Shown here in pieces: positions 24,927 to 33,271 of a stretch of DNA of 64,000 bases (positions within the stretch are counted from its first letter, which is position 1; each line of letters begins with the position of its first letter). Origin of the DNA: Parvibaculum sp035325945. Its GTDB lineage: Bacteria > Pseudomonadota > Alphaproteobacteria > Parvibaculales > Parvibaculaceae. The notes below the pieces were generated by a model. It was not told where the DNA came from. It made no database searches and worked only from the letters and a program-made list of their open reading frames with translations. A program made the position numbers and the translations under genes. The stretch lies in contig NZ_DAOKYX010000001.1 in NCBI RefSeq assembly GCF_035325945.1, forward strand, positions 248,001-312,000, in the 5' to 3' direction.

Positions 24927-25706
24927 GTGGCTACAGCCGAGCACGCGCAGGGAAGTTTTCCGGTCGACCCGTTGCATCAGTTCGTCGTTCAGAAGATCGT
25001 GCCTCTGCAGATCGGCGGCATCGACGTCTCCTTCACCAATGCGAGCCTGTGGATGATCATCACCGGGCTTCTGGTGATCGGCTTCACGGTTTTCGGAATC
25101 AGCAAGAAGGCGCTCGTCCCCGGCCGCTTCCAGGCCGCGGCTGAAATGCTCCACGATTTCGTCGTCGATATGGTGCGCGACTCGGCGGGACACGACGCCA
25201 TGCGCTTCTTCCCCTTCGTGTTCACGCTCTTCATGTTCATCCTCTTCGCCAATCTGGTGGGGCTGAACCCCTATGGCTTCAGCGTGACGAGCCACATCAT
25301 CGTCACCTTCATGCTGGCCATCGTCGTTTTCATCGGCGTGACGCTGACGGGCATCTATCTGCACGGCTTCAAGTTCTTCGGCCTCTTCGTGCCGCAGGGC
25401 GTGCCCGCGCTGCTGCTGCCGCTCGTGGTCATGATCGAGGTCATCTCCTACATTTCGCGGCCAATCAGTCACTCGGTCCGTCTTTTCGCGAACATGCTCG
25501 CCGGCCACATCACGCTCGAAGTCTTCGCGGGCTTCGTTCTGAGCTTCGGCGCGATGGGCGCAGCCGGCTGGCTCGGCGCGATCCTGCCGCTCGCCATGAT
25601 CGTGGCGCTCGTGGCGCTGGAACTGCTCGTGGCCGCGCTGCAGGCCTATGTCTTCGCCATTCTGACATGCATGTATCTGCGCGACGCGCTGCATCCGCAG
25701 CACTGA
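24927..25706 (+). CDS. atpB: ATP synthase F0 subunit a
   Basis: Subunit a forms the proton half-channels against the c-ring. The 259-residue protein has five to six membrane segments. The essential stator arginine lies in ISHSVRLFANMLAGHITLEV, and the C-terminal helices around LVALELLVAALQAYVFAILT contain the conserved Gln-Ala-Tyr-Val-Phe motif. The N-terminal PVDPLHQFVVQKIVPLQIGG lies on the periplasmic side. The start is a GTG at 24927, six bases after the atpI stop. A hairpin occupies the spacer to atpE. Confidence 0.97.
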   Translation: MATAEHAQGSFPVDPLHQFVVQKIVPLQIGGIDVSFTNASLWMIITGLLVIGFTVFGISKKALVPGRFQAAAEMLHDFVVDMVRDSAGHDAMRFFPFVFTLFMFILFANLVGLNPYGFSVTSHIIVTFMLAIVVFIGVTLTGIYLHGFKFFGLFVPQGVPALLLPLVVMIEVISYISRPISHSVRLFANMLAGHITLEVFAGFVLSFGAMGAAGWLGAILPLAMIVALVALELLVAALQAYVFAILTCMYLRDALHPQH

Positions 25707-25751
25707 GCCGGACCCCGAGCGGAAGCCGAAAAGGCTGACACAACAAGGTTT

Positions 25752-25772
25752 GGAGCGGCGTCGGGCCGCTCC
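25752..25772 (+). other. hairpin upstream of atpE
   Basis: GGAGCGGC (25752-25759) pairs perfectly with GCCGCTCC (25765-25772) across a five-base loop. It stands about 25 bases before the atpE ribosome site. It may protect or shape the atpE message. Confidence 0.5.
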
Positions 25773-25810
25773 CAAGGACTACCCAGACAACCCCTGAAGG
25801 AGCATTGGTT

Positions 25811-26035
25811 ATGGACGCAGAAGCAGCAAAGTTCATTGGCGCCGGTATCGCCTGCCTCGGCATGGGCGGCGCGGGCATTGGCCTCGGCACGATCTTCGGC
25901 AACTACCTCGCCGGCGCGCTGCGCAATCCCTCGGCTGCCGATGGCCAGTTCGGCCGTCTGATCTTCGGCTTCGCCGTGACGGAAGCGCTCGGCATCTTCT
26001 CGCTGCTCGTCGCGCTGATCCTCCTGTTCGCCTGA
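25811..26035 (+). CDS. atpE: ATP synthase F0 subunit c
   Basis: Subunit c makes the proton-carrying ring. The 74-residue protein is two membrane helices joined by the polar loop ALRNPSA. The first helix has the glycine-rich packing face (CLGMGGAGIGLGTIFG). The second carries the proton-binding carboxylate as Glu in FAVTEALGIFSLL. A strong AAGGAG (25797-25802) with an eight-base spacer fixes the ATG at 25811. Stable hairpins lie on both sides of the gene, which may raise the amount of c relative to the other F0 subunits. Confidence 0.98.
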   Translation: MDAEAAKFIGAGIACLGMGGAGIGLGTIFGNYLAGALRNPSAADGQFGRLIFGFAVTEALGIFSLLVALILLFA

Positions 26036-26051
26036 TCTGCTTTTCGACCGG

Positions 26052-26084
26052 CTGCTGGCCGCGCGCACGCCGTGCGGCCAGCAG
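26052..26084 (+). other. strong hairpin between atpE and atpF'
   Basis: CTGCTGGCCGC (26052-26062) is perfectly complementary to GCGGCCAGCAG (26074-26084), an 11-pair stem with an 11-base loop, followed by GCTTTCC. It sits 16 bases after the atpE stop. It may be a partial terminator or a 3'-stabilising structure that gives more atpE mRNA than downstream mRNA. Confidence 0.55.
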
Positions 26085-26136
26085 GCTTTCCGCTCACCGG
26101 TATTCGATTGGCTGAAGTGCCAAACTGGAGTCTCAG

Positions 26137-26754
26137 ATGGCCCAAGACGAGGCGATCAATAGCGGCACGTCCACGCATGTCGACGCGCACACTGCGCCGG
26201 CGACGCTTGCCGCCGATCAGGTGACGACCGAAACCGGCGTCCCGCAGGAACAGCACAGCACCGGGTTTCCGCCCTTCAATTCGGAAACCTTCTCTTCCCA
26301 GGTCATCTGGCTCGTCATCGTCTTCGGCGTGCTTTATGTGGTGATGTCGCGTGTTGCGCTTCCCCGCTTCGCCAGCGTGATCGAGGCCCGTCGCTCCCGC
26401 ATCGCTTCCGATCTCGAAGCGGCTGCGGCGGCAAAGCAGCAGACGGACAGCGCCATCGCCGCCTATGAAAAGGCGCTGGCGGAAGCGCGCTCCAGAGCCC
26501 ATGCCATCGCGCAGGATACGCGCGACACGCTTGCGGCCGAGACCGAACGCCAAAAGGCCGATATCGAGGCAAAGCTCGCCGAGAAGATCGCTCAGGCCGA
26601 AACCAGCATCGCCTCGACGAAGACGGCGGCGCTCGCCAATGTCCGCAGCGTTGCGGTCGATGTGGCAGGCGCGGTCGTGGCCCGGCTTCTGGGCGAAGAC
26701 GCCGACAAGGCGGCGACCGAACGTGCGGTCGATGCCGCGCTGAAACGGAGCTAG
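26137..26754 (+). CDS. ATP synthase F0 subunit b'
   Basis: This is the first of two different b-type stalk subunits, the arrangement of photosynthetic and many alphaproteobacterial F0 complexes. The 205-residue protein has an unusually long, Thr/Ala-rich N-terminal tail of about 50 residues. One membrane segment (VIWLVIVFGVLYVVMSRVAL) follows, then a long helix rich in Ala, Glu and Arg that forms the peripheral stalk. The core FASVIEARRSRIASDLEAAA is the typical hinge to the stalk helix. It is followed three bases later by the b gene. The role is to hold F1 still against rotation together with b and delta. Confidence 0.94.
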   Translation: MAQDEAINSGTSTHVDAHTAPATLAADQVTTETGVPQEQHSTGFPPFNSETFSSQVIWLVIVFGVLYVVMSRVALPRFASVIEARRSRIASDLEAAAAAKQQTDSAIAAYEKALAEARSRAHAIAQDTRDTLAAETERQKADIEAKLAEKIAQAETSIASTKTAALANVRSVAVDVAGAVVARLLGEDADKAATERAVDAALKRS

Positions 26755-26757
26755 GTC

Positions 26758-27249
26758 ATGGAAATTCTTGCCACCGGTCCGTTCTGGGTTCTGGTCGCGG
26801 TGCTGATCTTCTTCGGCATCACGATCTACCTGAAGGTTCCCGGAATGCTTGCCGCCCAGCTCGACAAGCGCTCGAACGAAATCGCCGGTGAACTCGATCA
26901 GGCGCGCCGCCTGCGCGAGGAAGCCCAGGAACTTCTCGCCTCCTACAAGCGCAAGCAGGAGGAAGCGATGAAGGAAGCGGAAGCGATCATCGCCCAGGCG
27001 AAGGTCGAGGCCGAGCGCCTCGCCGTCGAGACGCGGGCGAACATGCAGGCCCAGGTCGAGCGCCGCCAGAAGCAGGCGGAAGACAAGATCCGTCAGGCCG
27101 AAACGCAGGCCCTGCAGGAAGTGCGCGCGGCAGCGGCAGAAGTCGCCGTCACCGCCGCGAAGGAACTCATCGCCGGCAAGGTCGATACGGCGAAGGATGC
27201 GTCCATCATCGAGCAGTCGATCTCGGAACTGCCCTCGAAGCTGCACTGA
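26758..27249 (+). CDS. atpF: ATP synthase F0 subunit b
   Basis: This is the second stalk subunit (163 residues), pairing with b' to connect F0 to F1. One N-terminal membrane segment (TGPFWVLVAVLIFFGITIYL) is followed by VPGMLAAQLDKRSNEIAGEL. A long continuous charged helix follows, with many Ala/Glu/Gln repeats typical of a right-handed coiled coil. It is the last gene of the operon and is closed by a strong terminator 24 bases later. It starts three bases after the b' stop. Confidence 0.95.
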   Translation: MEILATGPFWVLVAVLIFFGITIYLKVPGMLAAQLDKRSNEIAGELDQARRLREEAQELLASYKRKQEEAMKEAEAIIAQAKVEAERLAVETRANMQAQVERRQKQAEDKIRQAETQALQEVRAAAAEVAVTAAKELIAGKVDTAKDASIIEQSISELPSKLH

Positions 27250-27272
27250 GCGGCCCCCACAAGATCAACCGG

Positions 27273-27299
27273 AAGCCCCGCCCGAAAAGGCGGGGCTTT
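27273..27299 (+). terminator. rho-independent terminator after atpF
   Basis: AAGCCCCGCC (27273-27282) pairs with GGCGGGGCTT (27289-27298) across a six-base loop and is followed by TCTGCTTTT. It is a clear terminator of the F0 operon. Confidence 0.88.
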
Positions 27300-27339
27300 C
27301 TGCTTTTCGGGCCCCCTGCCCTTGCGCGGCATGAAGCGC

Positions 27340-27367
27340 TTCGCAGGTCCGTAAATTGATCTAGAAT
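27340..27367 (+). promoter_or_regulatory. weak candidate promoter for the downstream methyltransferase
   Basis: TTCGCA (27340-27345), a 16-base spacer and TAGAAT (27362-27367) precede the ATG at 27395 by about 28 bases. This is a moderate match only. Confidence 0.35.
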
Positions 27368-27394
27368 CGGCCCCGGGCAGCATCGGGGTGCTTC

Positions 27395-28126
27395 ATGGCC
27401 GAGACCTATGGCGAAGATCTGGCATTCATCCATCATGAGGGCTTCAGCTCCGGCGGCACAACAGCGGCGCACGAAATCGTCTCTGCGCTGAGGAAGGCGG
27501 GCCGGGCGGGAGGCCTCGTCGTCGATCTCGGCTGCGGCAGCGGCGAGCTTCTGAGCGAGGTCACGGCGGCGGGCTTTCATGGCCTCGGCATAGACCAGTC
27601 GTCCGCCTTTCTCCAGCTGGCCAGGAGGACCGCGCCCGCCGCGCGGTTCCTGCTCGCGCCCGTTCGCAGCGCGCCGATCCCGCCATGCGATGCCGTAACC
27701 GCCATTGGCGAGGTGCTGAACTATGCAGGCGAGAGCGCGCGGAAGGCGCCTCCCCTCCTCCCCCTCTTCCGCCGCGTCGCAAGGGCGCTGCCTGCGGGCG
27801 GGCTTTTTCTTTTCGATCTCATCATGCCTGCACGAACGCCGAGCCTTACCGCGAGAGGTTGGCGCGCGGGCAAGGACTGGGCCGTTCTCACCGATGCGCG
27901 CGAGGATCAGAAGGCGCGGCGCATCACGCGGGACATCATCACCTTTCGCGCCACGGGCAAGGGCTGGCGGCGCAGCGAGGAGCGCCATGTACAATTTCTC
28001 TATCCGCAGGCCGACGTCATTGCCGCGCTGCGCGAGGCGGGCTTCAGCGTGAGCGTGGTGGATCGCTATGGAGAAACGGCGCTGCTTCCGCGCAGGCGTG
28101 CATTCCGCGGCATCAAGAAGGGATGA
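27395..28126 (+). CDS. class I SAM-dependent methyltransferase, unknown substrate
   Basis: This is a 243-residue methyltransferase. GLVVDLGCGSGELLSEVTAA is motif I with the SAM loop, GLGIDQSSAFLQLARR ends strand 2 with its acidic residue, and DAVTAIGEVLNY is the motif III region. A mid-protein insertion with GLFLFDLIMPART leads to the C-terminal beta strands containing FLYPQADVIAALREAGFSV. The general shape resembles small-molecule methyltransferases, but no substrate signature is recognised. Its stop lies within 12 bases of the dienelactone hydrolase start, so the two are probably co-transcribed. Confidence 0.8.
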   Translation: MAETYGEDLAFIHHEGFSSGGTTAAHEIVSALRKAGRAGGLVVDLGCGSGELLSEVTAAGFHGLGIDQSSAFLQLARRTAPAARFLLAPVRSAPIPPCDAVTAIGEVLNYAGESARKAPPLLPLFRRVARALPAGGLFLFDLIMPARTPSLTARGWRAGKDWAVLTDAREDQKARRITRDIITFRATGKGWRRSEERHVQFLYPQADVIAALREAGFSVSVVDRYGETALLPRRRAFRGIKKG

Positions 28127-28137
28127 AGGGGAAACGC

Positions 28138-28920
28138 ATGCTCGAGAGATATACGCCTGGCGAGTTCACTCATGCGGGCGAGACGAAGCCCGTCTATACG
28201 CGCGGTCATGGACCGGCCGTCATCGTCATCCACGAACTTCCGGGCATTACGCCCAATGTGGTGCGCTTTGCCGACTGGGTCGTCGATGCGGGCTTTCGTG
28301 TCTATATGCCGCTCCTTGTCGGCGAGGCGGGCCGCCCCGTCTCCACGGGCTATGTGCTGAAGTCGCTCGCCAGGATCTGCATCAGCCGCGAGTTCCACGT
28401 TCTCGCCAGCCATCGCTCGAGCCCGGTGACGGAATGGCTGAGGGCGCTCGCTCGCCATGCGCATGAAGAGGCGGGAGGAAAGGGCGTCGGCGCCATCGGC
28501 ATGTGCTTCTCGGGCAATTTCGCGCTCTCCATGATGATGGAGCCCGCGCTCATGGCGCCCGTGCTTTCGCAGCCCTCGTTGCCTTTCCCCTTCGGCGCGG
28601 AGCGGAAGGCCGCGCTTCATGTTTCGCCTGTGGAACTTCAATGCCTGAAGGAGCGCTGCGCGAAAGGCGACAAGGTGCTCGGCCTCCGCTTCAAGGGCGA
28701 TGTCACTTCGCCTGCCGAACGGTTCGAAACGCTGCGGCGCGAGCTGGGCGACGCATTCGAGGGCATCGAGATCGACGATAAATTCGCCAATCCGCAATCG
28801 CCCGAGCCGCGGCCTCACTCGGTGCTGACTGAAGACCTCATCGACCGGGATGGCGAGCCGACAAGGGAAGCGGCGAAGCGCGTCATCGCCTTTTTCGTGG
28901 AGCGCCTCCGGGCGACCTGA
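28138..28920 (+). CDS. dienelactone hydrolase family protein
   Basis: This is a 260-residue alpha/beta hydrolase. The nucleophile elbow is GMCFSGNFAL, with Cys as nucleophile, as in dienelactone hydrolases, rather than Ser. AVIVIHELPGITPNVVRFAD provides the oxyanion region. The C-terminal region has a His in EPRPHSVLTEDLIDRDGEPT and an acidic residue in LRFKGDVTSP that could complete the triad. I start it at the ATG at 28138, seven bases after an AAGGGG. A 28123 ATG overlaps the previous stop but lacks spacing to a ribosome site. The true substrate is unknown; no aromatic-degradation genes are nearby. Confidence 0.85.
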   Translation: MLERYTPGEFTHAGETKPVYTRGHGPAVIVIHELPGITPNVVRFADWVVDAGFRVYMPLLVGEAGRPVSTGYVLKSLARICISREFHVLASHRSSPVTEWLRALARHAHEEAGGKGVGAIGMCFSGNFALSMMMEPALMAPVLSQPSLPFPFGAERKAALHVSPVELQCLKERCAKGDKVLGLRFKGDVTSPAERFETLRRELGDAFEGIEIDDKFANPQSPEPRPHSVLTEDLIDRDGEPTREAAKRVIAFFVERLRAT

Positions 28921-28929
28921 CCGGCCGCG

Positions 28930-29532
28930 TCAGCCGCGTCTTGCCGCGCCGAACAGCCTCTCCTCCACCAGCGCGCAGACGATATGTGCCGCGACGATGT
29001 GGATCTGCTGGATGATCGAGGTCTTGGCCGACGGCGCCTTGAGAATGTGGTCGCACTTCCCCGCCATCTCGCCGCCGGCCGCGCCGGTGAAACCGATGGT
29101 GACGAGGCCGCGCGCCTTGGCGGCATCGAGCGCCAGCATCACATTGGGCGATTTGCCGGAAGTCGAGATGCCAAGGAAGATGTCGCCCGGACGGCCGAGG
29201 CCCAGCACCTGCCGCTCGAAAATCTTCTCATAGCCATAGTCGTTGCCGATCGCGGTGAGGACCGACGTGTCGGTGGTGAGCGCGATGGCGGGCAGCGGGC
29301 TGCGGTCGAAGAAGAGGCGCGAGAGCAATTCGCCCGCAATGTGCTGCGCATCGGCCGCGCTGCCGCCATTGCCCGCGATCAGCACCTTGTTGCCAGCTTC
29401 GAGCGCATCGCCGATGACATCGGCCATGGCGTTCAGATTTTGCACCGCCGCCGCATCCCTGGCGAAAGCGTCGAGCGTGGCGAGCGAGTCGGAGAGATAC
29501 GCTTCCACGAAATTCCGGCCCGTGATGCCCAT
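28930..29532 (-). CDS. gmhA: sedoheptulose 7-phosphate isomerase (SIS domain)
   Basis: GmhA converts sedoheptulose 7-phosphate to D-glycero-D-manno-heptose 7-phosphate, the first step of heptose synthesis for lipopolysaccharide. The 200-residue SIS-domain protein has the sugar-phosphate loop IAGNGGSAADAQHIAGEL with the catalytic Glu region, LGISTSGKSPNV, and the C-terminal IQQIHIVAAHIVC carrying the Gln and His found in GmhA active sites. Length fits exactly. It converges with the hydrolase gene with a nine-base gap. Other heptose genes are not in this window. DiaA, a GmhA-like replication protein, is the main alternative, but the His and Gln favour the isomerase. Confidence 0.85.
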   Translation of the reverse strand: MGITGRNFVEAYLSDSLATLDAFARDAAAVQNLNAMADVIGDALEAGNKVLIAGNGGSAADAQHIAGELLSRLFFDRSPLPAIALTTDTSVLTAIGNDYGYEKIFERQVLGLGRPGDIFLGISTSGKSPNVMLALDAAKARGLVTIGFTGAAGGEMAGKCDHILKAPSAKTSIIQQIHIVAAHIVCALVEERLFGAARRG

Positions 29533-29671
29533 GCCTCAAATCCTTCGGGATTAACCTTGCGGCGGTCGCGGAAGCCCCGCGCCGTGCCCGCACTTTAGCC
29601 GCAAAAGCGGCCGCTCATATAGCGGAAGATTTTCCGCAAGCAAGCGCCGGCACATCGGACCGCATCGAGGC

Positions 29672-30235
29672 TCAGGCCGGGATCACGGTCACTTCCGGCC
29701 AGGACGCCTTCCAGCGGGCGGCCTTTTCCGCATAGCGTTCAGAGCTGAAATTAGGGACCCCGCTCGGGCGGACGATCATCACGCCGACATCCGCGAGACC
29801 ACGCGGCGCATAGACCCGCCGCGCGGCGCCGGAAAGCGAAAGCCCCACCATGGACGCCGGAGCGAGGAAGCGGTCGATCCCTTCCGTCGCGCTGGCGAGC
29901 GGCGGATAGGCGATGCCGAATTTCTGCGGATACCAGAGGTGGACGCGAGCCTGATTGCGGACTTCGACCGGCGCGCCGAGATCGGCAAGGAGGGAGGCGC
30001 ATTGGCGGATGACCCTGTCCTCCGCCTCCCACGACGTGTCCGGATCGAAATAGAAAATATCGTAATCCTTGATGCCGTGAAGCACGCCGCGGCCGGTGAG
30101 GCCGTTCCAGACGGACTGGAAGAGCGAGCCGGAAACGAGCCAGGCATCGGGAAGGCCGAGCGCCGGAAGGCGCTCGGCAATCACCTTGTTGACCGGATTG
30201 GCGAGCGCGAGATCGAGAAAGACCGCCTCATCCAT
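29672..30235 (-). CDS. nucleotidyltransferase-fold protein (DUF925/NTP_transf_6-like)
   Basis: This is a 187-residue protein beginning MDEAVFLDLALANPVNKVIA. A nucleotidyltransferase-type core follows: WLVSGSLFQSVWNGLTG, then IKDYDIFYFDPD, where the Asp-x-Asp-like pair would bind metal. VEVRNQARVHLWYPQKFG is a strongly conserved-looking signature of the family once called DUF925 (COG3575). Substrate and role are unknown for the family. The start at 30235 lies 28 bases after gcvPB on the same strand, so it may be the last gene of the glycine-cleavage transcript. No convincing ribosome site is visible, which lowers confidence in the exact start. Confidence 0.72.
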   Translation of the reverse strand: MDEAVFLDLALANPVNKVIAERLPALGLPDAWLVSGSLFQSVWNGLTGRGVLHGIKDYDIFYFDPDTSWEAEDRVIRQCASLLADLGAPVEVRNQARVHLWYPQKFGIAYPPLASATEGIDRFLAPASMVGLSLSGAARRVYAPRGLADVGVMIVRPSGVPNFSSERYAEKAARWKASWPEVTVIPA

Positions 30236-30263
30236 ATTGCGTCGCGCCGCCCGCTTCGCCGCC

Positions 30264-31841
30264 CTACTCGGCCGCCTGCTTCGGCGCCGGCGCCTGCCAC
30301 CGCAGCACGGGGCTGCGGGCAGCCTGTGTCTCGTCGAGCCGATGGCGGGGGGCAAAATGCGGCGCGCCGGTGAAGAGCGACTTGTCGTTGCCCTTCGCCG
30401 CCTGCGCCAGATGCTTCAGCGTGCCGATGAACTGATCGAGCGTGTGCTTCGATTCCGTTTCCGTCGGCTCGATGAGAAGCGCGCCATGCACCACCAGCGG
30501 GAAGTACATGGTCATCGGGTGGTAGCCCTCGTCGATCATCGCCTTGGCGAAGTCGAGCGTCTCGACGCCCGTGCCCTTGAGGAAGCGGTCGTCGAAAAGC
30601 GCCTCATGCATGCACGGACCCTCGAAGGGCGCGGAGAGATGATCCTTGAGCGAGGCGAGAACGTAGTTGGCGTTCAGCACGGCATCCTCGGCGACCTGCC
30701 TCAGCCCGTCCGAGCCGTGGCTCATCATATAGGCGAGCGCGCGCACGAACATGCCCATCTGGCCGTGGAAGGCGACCATGCGGCCGAGCGGCCTCGTGCC
30801 GTCGGCCTTTGCCTCCTCATCCGTCTCGACGAAGCGGAAGCCCTCATCGCCATGCACCACATAGGGAAGCGGCGCGAAAGGCGCGAGCGCGGCGGAGAGC
30901 ACGACCGGCCCCGCGCCCGGACCGCCGCCGCCATGCGGCGTCGAGAAGGTCTTGTGCAGGTTGATGTGCATCGCATCGATGCCGAGATCGCCCGGACGCA
31001 CGCGGCCGACAATGGCGTTGAAATTCGCGCCGTCGCAATAGAAATAGGCGCCCGCCTCATGCACCGCGTCGGCGATCTCGATGATGTCGCGCTCGAAGAG
31101 CCCGCATGTGTTCGGATTGGTGAGCATGATCGCGGCGACGTCGGGCCCGAGCTTGGCCTTGAAGGCGGCGAGATCGACGCGGCCGTCCTCGGTCGCCGGG
31201 ATCGCATCGACCTTGTAGCGCAGAAGCGCGGCGGTGGCAGGGTTCGTTCCGTGTGCGGATTCAGGAACGAGCACGCGGGTGCGTGTCTCGCTCTCGCCAC
31301 GCGCCACCAGCGCGGCGCGGATCGCCATCATGCCGCAAAGCTCGCCATGCGCGCCCGCCTTGGGCGACATGGCGACGGCGGGCATGCCGGTCAGCTCCTT
31401 CAGCCAGTGTGCGAGCGTGTCCATGAGTTCGAGTGCGCCCTGCACCGTCTTTTGCGGCTGGAGCGGATGCACGTCGGCGAAGCCCGGCAGGCGCGCCATC
31501 TTCTCGTTGAGGCGCGGATTGTGCTTCATCGTGCAGGAGCCGAGCGGATAGAGCCCGGCATCGATCGAATAATTCATGCGCGACAGGCGCACGTAATGGC
31601 GCATCACATCCGGCTCGGATATCCCCGGAAGGCCGATGCGTCCCTTGCGCTCGAGCGCGCCGAGGCGCGAGGCGACGGGCGCGGGCTCGTCGAAATCGAC
31701 GCCAGAAGCGCCCGGATTGTCGAGTTCGAAGATCAGCGGCTCTTCCAGACGCAGGCCCCTGTTGCCAGTGAAAGTCTCGACCTCGGCATGCGTCACCTCG
31801 CCCGGCGTCGTGGGCCGGCCCCTGCTGTTCATGACCGACAT
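30264..31841 (-). CDS. gcvPB: glycine dehydrogenase (decarboxylating) subunit 2
   Basis: This is the PLP-binding half of the split P-protein, which decarboxylates glycine and passes the aminomethyl group to the lipoyl arm of GcvH. The 525-residue subunit carries the PLP lysine in INLHKTFSTPHGGGGPGAGP. ERDIIEIADAVHEAGAYFYC and DGANFNAIVGRVRPGDLGID complete the cofactor pocket. The ATG at 31841 shares a base with the gcvPA stop (TGATG), and AAGGAGGT six bases earlier supports it. With PA it forms a heterotetramer; single-chain GcvP is the alternative in other bacteria. Confidence 0.97.
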   Translation of the reverse strand: MSVMNSRGRPTTPGEVTHAEVETFTGNRGLRLEEPLIFELDNPGASGVDFDEPAPVASRLGALERKGRIGLPGISEPDVMRHYVRLSRMNYSIDAGLYPLGSCTMKHNPRLNEKMARLPGFADVHPLQPQKTVQGALELMDTLAHWLKELTGMPAVAMSPKAGAHGELCGMMAIRAALVARGESETRTRVLVPESAHGTNPATAALLRYKVDAIPATEDGRVDLAAFKAKLGPDVAAIMLTNPNTCGLFERDIIEIADAVHEAGAYFYCDGANFNAIVGRVRPGDLGIDAMHINLHKTFSTPHGGGGPGAGPVVLSAALAPFAPLPYVVHGDEGFRFVETDEEAKADGTRPLGRMVAFHGQMGMFVRALAYMMSHGSDGLRQVAEDAVLNANYVLASLKDHLSAPFEGPCMHEALFDDRFLKGTGVETLDFAKAMIDEGYHPMTMYFPLVVHGALLIEPTETESKHTLDQFIGTLKHLAQAAKGNDKSLFTGAPHFAPRHRLDETQAARSPVLRWQAPAPKQAAE

Positions 31842-33187
31842 CACAGCACCTCCTTCAGCGCGGCCACATACTGCGCGCGGTCGTCATCCGTGTTCACTTC
31901 GGTCGACGCGACGATCAGAACATTTTCGAGCGAGGCATCGCCGGGGGTGAGGCGGTTCGCCGGCAGCCCGCCAAGCACGCCCCCGTCGGCCAGCGCATCG
32001 ACAACGGCGGCCGCCGGCTTGGGCAGGCGGATCGAGAACTCGTTGAAGAAGGCCGAATTGAGAACCTCTACGCCCTTCACCGATGCGAGCCCTTCGGCAA
32101 GCCTGACCGCGTTCGCATGGTTGATACGCGCGAGACGCTTGAAGCCCTCCTCGCCCAGAAGCGAGAGATGGATCGTGAAGGCGAGCGAGCAGAGGCCGGA
32201 ATTGGTGCAGATGTTCGATGTCGCCTTTTCACGGCGGATATGCTGTTCGCGCGTCGAGAGCGTCAGCACGAAGCCGCGCTTGCCGGAGGCATCTACCGTC
32301 TCGCCGCAAAGGCGGCCCGGCATCTGGCGGACATATTTGGTGCGCGTGGCGAAGAGGCCGAGATAGGGCCCGCCGAAATTGAGGCCGTTGCCGATGGACT
32401 GCCCCTCGCCGACGACGATGTCAGCGCCCATCTCGCCGGGCGGCGTGACGAGGCCGAGCGACACGACCTCCGGCACCACGGCGATGAGGAGCGCGCCCTT
32501 CGCATGGGCTGCCTCGGCGATCGGCGCCAGGTCGATCAGCTCGCCGAAGAAGGATGGCGACTGCACGACGACGCAGCTCGTATCGTCGCCGATGCGCGCG
32601 ATGATGTCTTCCGCGCGATCGGGTAGCGCCGGGCCGAGCGCCTCGACGGGATCGCCGCCCGCCTCGCAGAGATTTTCGACAACGGCGCGGTAGTGGGGAT
32701 GAAGCGTGCCGGAAAGCACGGCCTTCTTGCGCTTCGTCACGCGATGCGCCATCAGCACCGCCTCCGCGCAGGCCGTCGAGCCGTCATACATGGAGGCGTT
32801 CGCCACATCCATGCCGGTCAGCATCGCCACCTGCGTCTGGAACTCGAAGAGATATTGCAGCGTGCCTTGCGTGATCTCGGGCTGATAGGGCGTGTAGGAG
32901 GTGAGGAACTCCGAACGCTGGATCAGATGATCGACGGTCGCGGGCACATGATGGCGATAGGCGCCGCCGCCGATGAAGAAGGGCACGGAGCCTGCCGCGA
33001 TATTTTTCGCCGCCATTTTCGACAGCGCGCGCTCGACCTCGAGTTCGCCCTGCCGGCGCGGCAGATCGACAAGGCCGTCGCGCCGCGCCCGTTCGGGTAC
33101 ATCGCGGAAAAGATCGTCGACACTCTTCACGCCGATGACGCCAAGCATGTCGCGGCGATCGGCATCGGTCAGTGGCAGGTAACGCAT
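31841..33187 (-). CDS. gcvPA: glycine dehydrogenase (decarboxylating) subunit 1
   Basis: This is the N-terminal-half subunit of the split P-protein (448 residues). It starts MRYLPLTDADRRDMLGVIGV and contains the YTPYQPEITQGTLQYLFEFQ stretch and the segment around YDGSTACAEAVLMAHRVTKR, both strongly typical of GcvPA. It lacks the PLP lysine, which is on subunit 2. It is translationally coupled to gcvPB. The gene order in transcription is gcvT, gcvH, gcvPA, gcvPB, so all four fall under the glycine riboswitch. The lipoamide dehydrogenase (L-protein) gene is not here and is presumably shared with other complexes. Confidence 0.97.
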   Translation of the reverse strand: MRYLPLTDADRRDMLGVIGVKSVDDLFRDVPERARRDGLVDLPRRQGELEVERALSKMAAKNIAAGSVPFFIGGGAYRHHVPATVDHLIQRSEFLTSYTPYQPEITQGTLQYLFEFQTQVAMLTGMDVANASMYDGSTACAEAVLMAHRVTKRKKAVLSGTLHPHYRAVVENLCEAGGDPVEALGPALPDRAEDIIARIGDDTSCVVVQSPSFFGELIDLAPIAEAAHAKGALLIAVVPEVVSLGLVTPPGEMGADIVVGEGQSIGNGLNFGGPYLGLFATRTKYVRQMPGRLCGETVDASGKRGFVLTLSTREQHIRREKATSNICTNSGLCSLAFTIHLSLLGEEGFKRLARINHANAVRLAEGLASVKGVEVLNSAFFNEFSIRLPKPAAAVVDALADGGVLGGLPANRLTPGDASLENVLIVASTEVNTDDDRAQYVAALKEVL

Positions 33188-33271
33188 GGTTCAGACCAAT
33201 CGTTCGGAGTTCACCGGTTCCCGTTCCGCCACGGCCCGGCTCGACCGGGCCATGACGGCGAAATTGATGTG

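Noticed and set aside
29533..29671. Small hairpins (GCCGC...GCGGC and GCGGAA...TTCCGC type) between gmhA and the nucleotidyltransferase gene
   Set aside because: Short stems without a T-run in GC-rich DNA are expected by chance; no support for a functional RNA.
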